Source: Aeromonas lacus
Lineage (GTDB): Bacteria > Pseudomonadota > Gammaproteobacteria > Enterobacterales > Aeromonadaceae
Reading direction: 5' to 3'
Length of the DNA stretch: 64,000 nt
Assembly: GCF_000764665.1 (NCBI RefSeq)
Contig: NZ_JRGM01000012.1
Span: 1 to 64,000, forward strand
This document shows, one piece after another, positions 62,260-64,000 of this stretch (the stretch's first letter is position 1; the number at the start of each line of letters is the position of its first letter). The notes beneath the pieces were generated by a model, which did not search any database, had not been told where the DNA came from, and saw only the letters and a list, made by a program, of their open reading frames with translations. The position numbers and the translations under genes were made by a program.

Positions 62260-63804
62260 GTGAGATTATCTCCTGTTACTTCAAAAATTCTGTTAAGCCT
62301 CAGTGCGTTGGCCTCTGGTGCCATCGCCGTGCTGGCCTTCTCCCCCTTCGGCTACTGGCCGCTGGTTATTCCTTCCCTGCTCGGCCTCTACGCCCTGCTG
62401 GATAAGGCCAGTCCCAAACAGGCGGCCTGGCGCGGCTTTGGCTACGCCATGGGGCTGTTCTTGCCGGGTCTGTGGTGGATCCACGTCAGCATGACCGAGT
62501 TTGGCGGCATCCCGCTGCCGGTCGCCTTCGTGCTGCTGGCCGGGCTCTCCGCCTATCTGGCGCTCTATCCGACGCTGGCCTGCTGGCTCTTTGCCCGCTT
62601 CTTCAGCGGTCGTCACTGGAGCCGCTGGCTGCTCGCCTTCCCGGCGCTCTGGCTGCTGGCCGACTGGCTGCGCGGCTGGGTGATGACCGGCTTCCCCTGG
62701 CTCTGGTTTGGCTACACCCAGATCGACGGCCCGCTCAAGGGATTTGCCCCCATTCTCGGGGTACAGGGCATCACCTTGGCACTGCTTTTTTCCGCCTCCG
62801 CCATCTGGCTGGTGTGGAAATCCCGCTCCCCGCTCTGGCTGGCAGTGCCCGCCCTGCTGGCTGCCGGCGCTCACGGCCTGATGCAGCTCAACTGGGTAAC
62901 CCGTGGCGAACCGGTCAAGGTGGCGCTGGTGCAAGGCAATATCGCCCAGTCCCTCAAGTGGGATCCGGAAGCGCTGGCCCCCACGGTACGCACCTATCAG
63001 GATTTGAGCCGCGACAATCAGGATGCCGACATCATCGTCTGGCCTGAATCGGCGATCCCTGCCCTCGAGAAGACCATGGGCCCTTATCTGGAGAATCTGG
63101 ACAAGGCGATGAAGGTGAACGAGACCGGCCTGCTGGCAGGGATCATCCACTACGACGAGGATAAGCAACGCTTCTACAACACCGTGCTCGGCATGGGGGT
63201 ACAGGATGCGGATGGCAAGGAGTCCTACTTCTACGGCCACCCCAACCGCTACAACAAGTACCACCTGCTGCCCATCGGCGAGTTCGTGCCGTTTGAAGAT
63301 CTGCTGCGCCCTATCGCCCCCTTCTTCAACCTGCCGATGTCCTCCTTCAGCCGGGGTGAGGAGGTGCAGCCCAACCTGATCGCCAAGGGGCTCAAGTTTG
63401 CCGCCGCCATCTGCTACGAGATCATCTTCCCGGAAGAGGTGCGCCGCAACGTCAACCCGGATACCGACTTCCTGCTGACCGTCTCCAACGATGCCTGGTT
63501 CGGCACCAGCATCGGCCCCTGGCAACACATGGAGATCGCCCGGATGCGCGCGCTGGAGCTGGCTCGTCCGCTGCTGCGCGACACCAACACCGGCATCACT
63601 ATCGTTACCGAGATCGATGGCAGCATCATCGGCCAGATCCCGCAGTTCGAAGCGGGTGTGCTGCGCAGCGAAGTGCGCCCGGCCCACGGTGCTACCCCCT
63701 ATATGCGCTTTGGCAACTGGCCCCTCTACGGTCTGACCGTCCTGCTGCTGGGTCTGGCACTGGCGCTGCGCCCCAAGGCGCACCCCTGGGCCCGCGAGCT
63801 TTGA
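62260..63804 (+). CDS. lnt: Apolipoprotein N-acyltransferase Lnt
   Basis: Adds the third acyl chain to the N-terminal Cys of lipoproteins in the inner membrane. The 514-residue protein has about six N-terminal membrane helices, then a nitrilase-fold domain with the triad visible as Glu in WPESAIP, Lys in NKYHLLPIGEFVPFE and Cys in AAAICYEIIFP. I start at GTG 62260 (MRLSPVTSKI in translation), giving a length near E. coli Lnt (512); a longer in-frame reading overlaps the hairpin and has no support. Last gene of the series before a terminator. Confidence 0.93.
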   Translation: MRLSPVTSKILLSLSALASGAIAVLAFSPFGYWPLVIPSLLGLYALLDKASPKQAAWRGFGYAMGLFLPGLWWIHVSMTEFGGIPLPVAFVLLAGLSAYLALYPTLACWLFARFFSGRHWSRWLLAFPALWLLADWLRGWVMTGFPWLWFGYTQIDGPLKGFAPILGVQGITLALLFSASAIWLVWKSRSPLWLAVPALLAAGAHGLMQLNWVTRGEPVKVALVQGNIAQSLKWDPEALAPTVRTYQDLSRDNQDADIIVWPESAIPALEKTMGPYLENLDKAMKVNETGLLAGIIHYDEDKQRFYNTVLGMGVQDADGKESYFYGHPNRYNKYHLLPIGEFVPFEDLLRPIAPFFNLPMSSFSRGEEVQPNLIAKGLKFAAAICYEIIFPEEVRRNVNPDTDFLLTVSNDAWFGTSIGPWQHMEIARMRALELARPLLRDTNTGITIVTEIDGSIIGQIPQFEAGVLRSEVRPAHGATPYMRFGNWPLYGLTVLLLGLALALRPKAHPWAREL

Positions 63805-63823
63805 GCCATCCGCTCTGAATAAC

Positions 63824-63853
63824 AAAGGAGGCGCCCATAGGCGCCTCTTTTTT
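63824..63853. terminator. Bidirectional terminator between lnt and nqrE
   Basis: AAAGGAGGCGCC-type stem (GAGGCGCC / GGCGCCTC plus flanking A-T pairs) with a 4-base loop, followed by a T6 run. It serves both convergent genes. Confidence 0.85.
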
Positions 63854-63864
63854 GTCTTGCAGCG

Positions 63865-64000
63865 TCAAAACGACATGCCGGAAAAGGACATAAAGCCGAG
63901 CGACATCAGCCCGGCCACGATGAAGGTGATGCCAATCCCCCGCAAGCCCTCCGGCACATCCGAATACTTCATCTTCTGCCGCAATCCGGCGATGGCGACG
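63865..64000 (-). CDS. nqrE: Na+-translocating NADH:quinone reductase subunit E, 3' end
   Basis: Only the last 44 codons and stop are visible; the gene continues beyond the right edge. The translated end ([20 protein letters not shown], then [21 protein letters not shown]) has the NqrE C-terminal pattern: a basic amphipathic turn before a final membrane helix with [12 protein letters not shown]. RnfA, the closest paralogue, ends in a different ADVPAPFRG-type stretch. NqrE is one of the membrane subunits of the sodium-pumping complex. Confidence 0.78.
   Translation of the reverse strand, partial: VAIAGLRQKMKYSDVPEGLRGIGITFIVAGLMSLGFMSFSGMSF

Noticed and set aside
1-64000. tRNA genes, rRNA, insertion sequences, prophage or CRISPR repeats
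   Set aside because: None was recognised by reading either strand; no regularly spaced repeats or terminal inverted repeats with transposase were found.

Overview
The window is 64 kb of gene-dense, GC-rich chromosome from a facultatively anaerobic gammaproteobacterium, most likely an Aeromonas or close relative. This rests on pilMNOPQ divergent from mrcA with oxyR behind it, a complete FNR-type frdABCD operon, EarP next to an EF-P carrying Arg32, the ubiF / miaB-ybeZ-ybeY-corC-lnt arrangement, and an nqrE end at the right edge. The species assignment is inference. I saw no rRNA, tRNA, insertion sequence, prophage or CRISPR array.

Layout. 1-5.0 kb: type IV pilus assembly genes pilMNOPQ (minus strand). 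5.3-12.2 kb: mrcA, oxyR, a chemoreceptor, a DsbA-like protein and a metallo-beta-lactamase-fold protein with a degraded metal site. 12.4-22.8 kb: a LysR regulator, a membrane protein, an M23 peptidase, a MATE pump, the mechanosensitive channel mscM, ugpQ and a dCache chemoreceptor with a full amino-acid-binding motif. 22.8-26.6 kb: an AT-rich control region and frdABCD. 26.7-32.6 kb: an orphan solute-binding protein, a YcaQ-type DNA glycosylase, a TetR-controlled pair (an ABC membrane domain without ATPase and a lipoprotein-type flavoenzyme), and a methyltransferase.

32.7-39.2 kb is the most interesting region. One operon holds a 'thermostable hemolysin' family protein whose core looks like an acyltransferase, an AMP-dependent acyl ligase, a TenA-like protein that carries the ligand set of a haem-oxygenase-like diiron oxygenase, a short-chain dehydrogenase and an exported repeat protein. 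It is followed by a QseBC-like two-component system. A perfect CTTAAG-N5-CTTAAG direct repeat, the binding-site form of QseB/PmrA regulators, lies just upstream of the first gene. I infer a self-regulated pathway that makes or modifies a fatty-acyl-derived product.

39.3-51.2 kb: a retropepsin-like protein, guaC, earP-efp (EF-P arginine rhamnosylation), a DUF3530 protein, a D-2-hydroxyacid dehydrogenase, a glycine-zipper lipoprotein with a His/Lys/Asp tail, and a purine salvage operon (adenine deaminase, ribonucleoside hydrolase, DcuC-family carrier) divergent from a LysR gene. 51.3-57.9 kb: a nitroreductase, HAD hydrolase, small unknown gene, LysR regulator, diguanylate cyclase, cold-shock/excalibur fusion, isochorismatase-like hydrolase and ubiF. 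58.1-64.0 kb: miaB, ybeZ, ybeY, corC and lnt (tRNA and rRNA maturation, lipoprotein acylation), then the 3' end of nqrE on the minus strand.

Start codons were moved inward from the longest open frame wherever a ribosome binding site, family N-terminus or operon overlap supported it.
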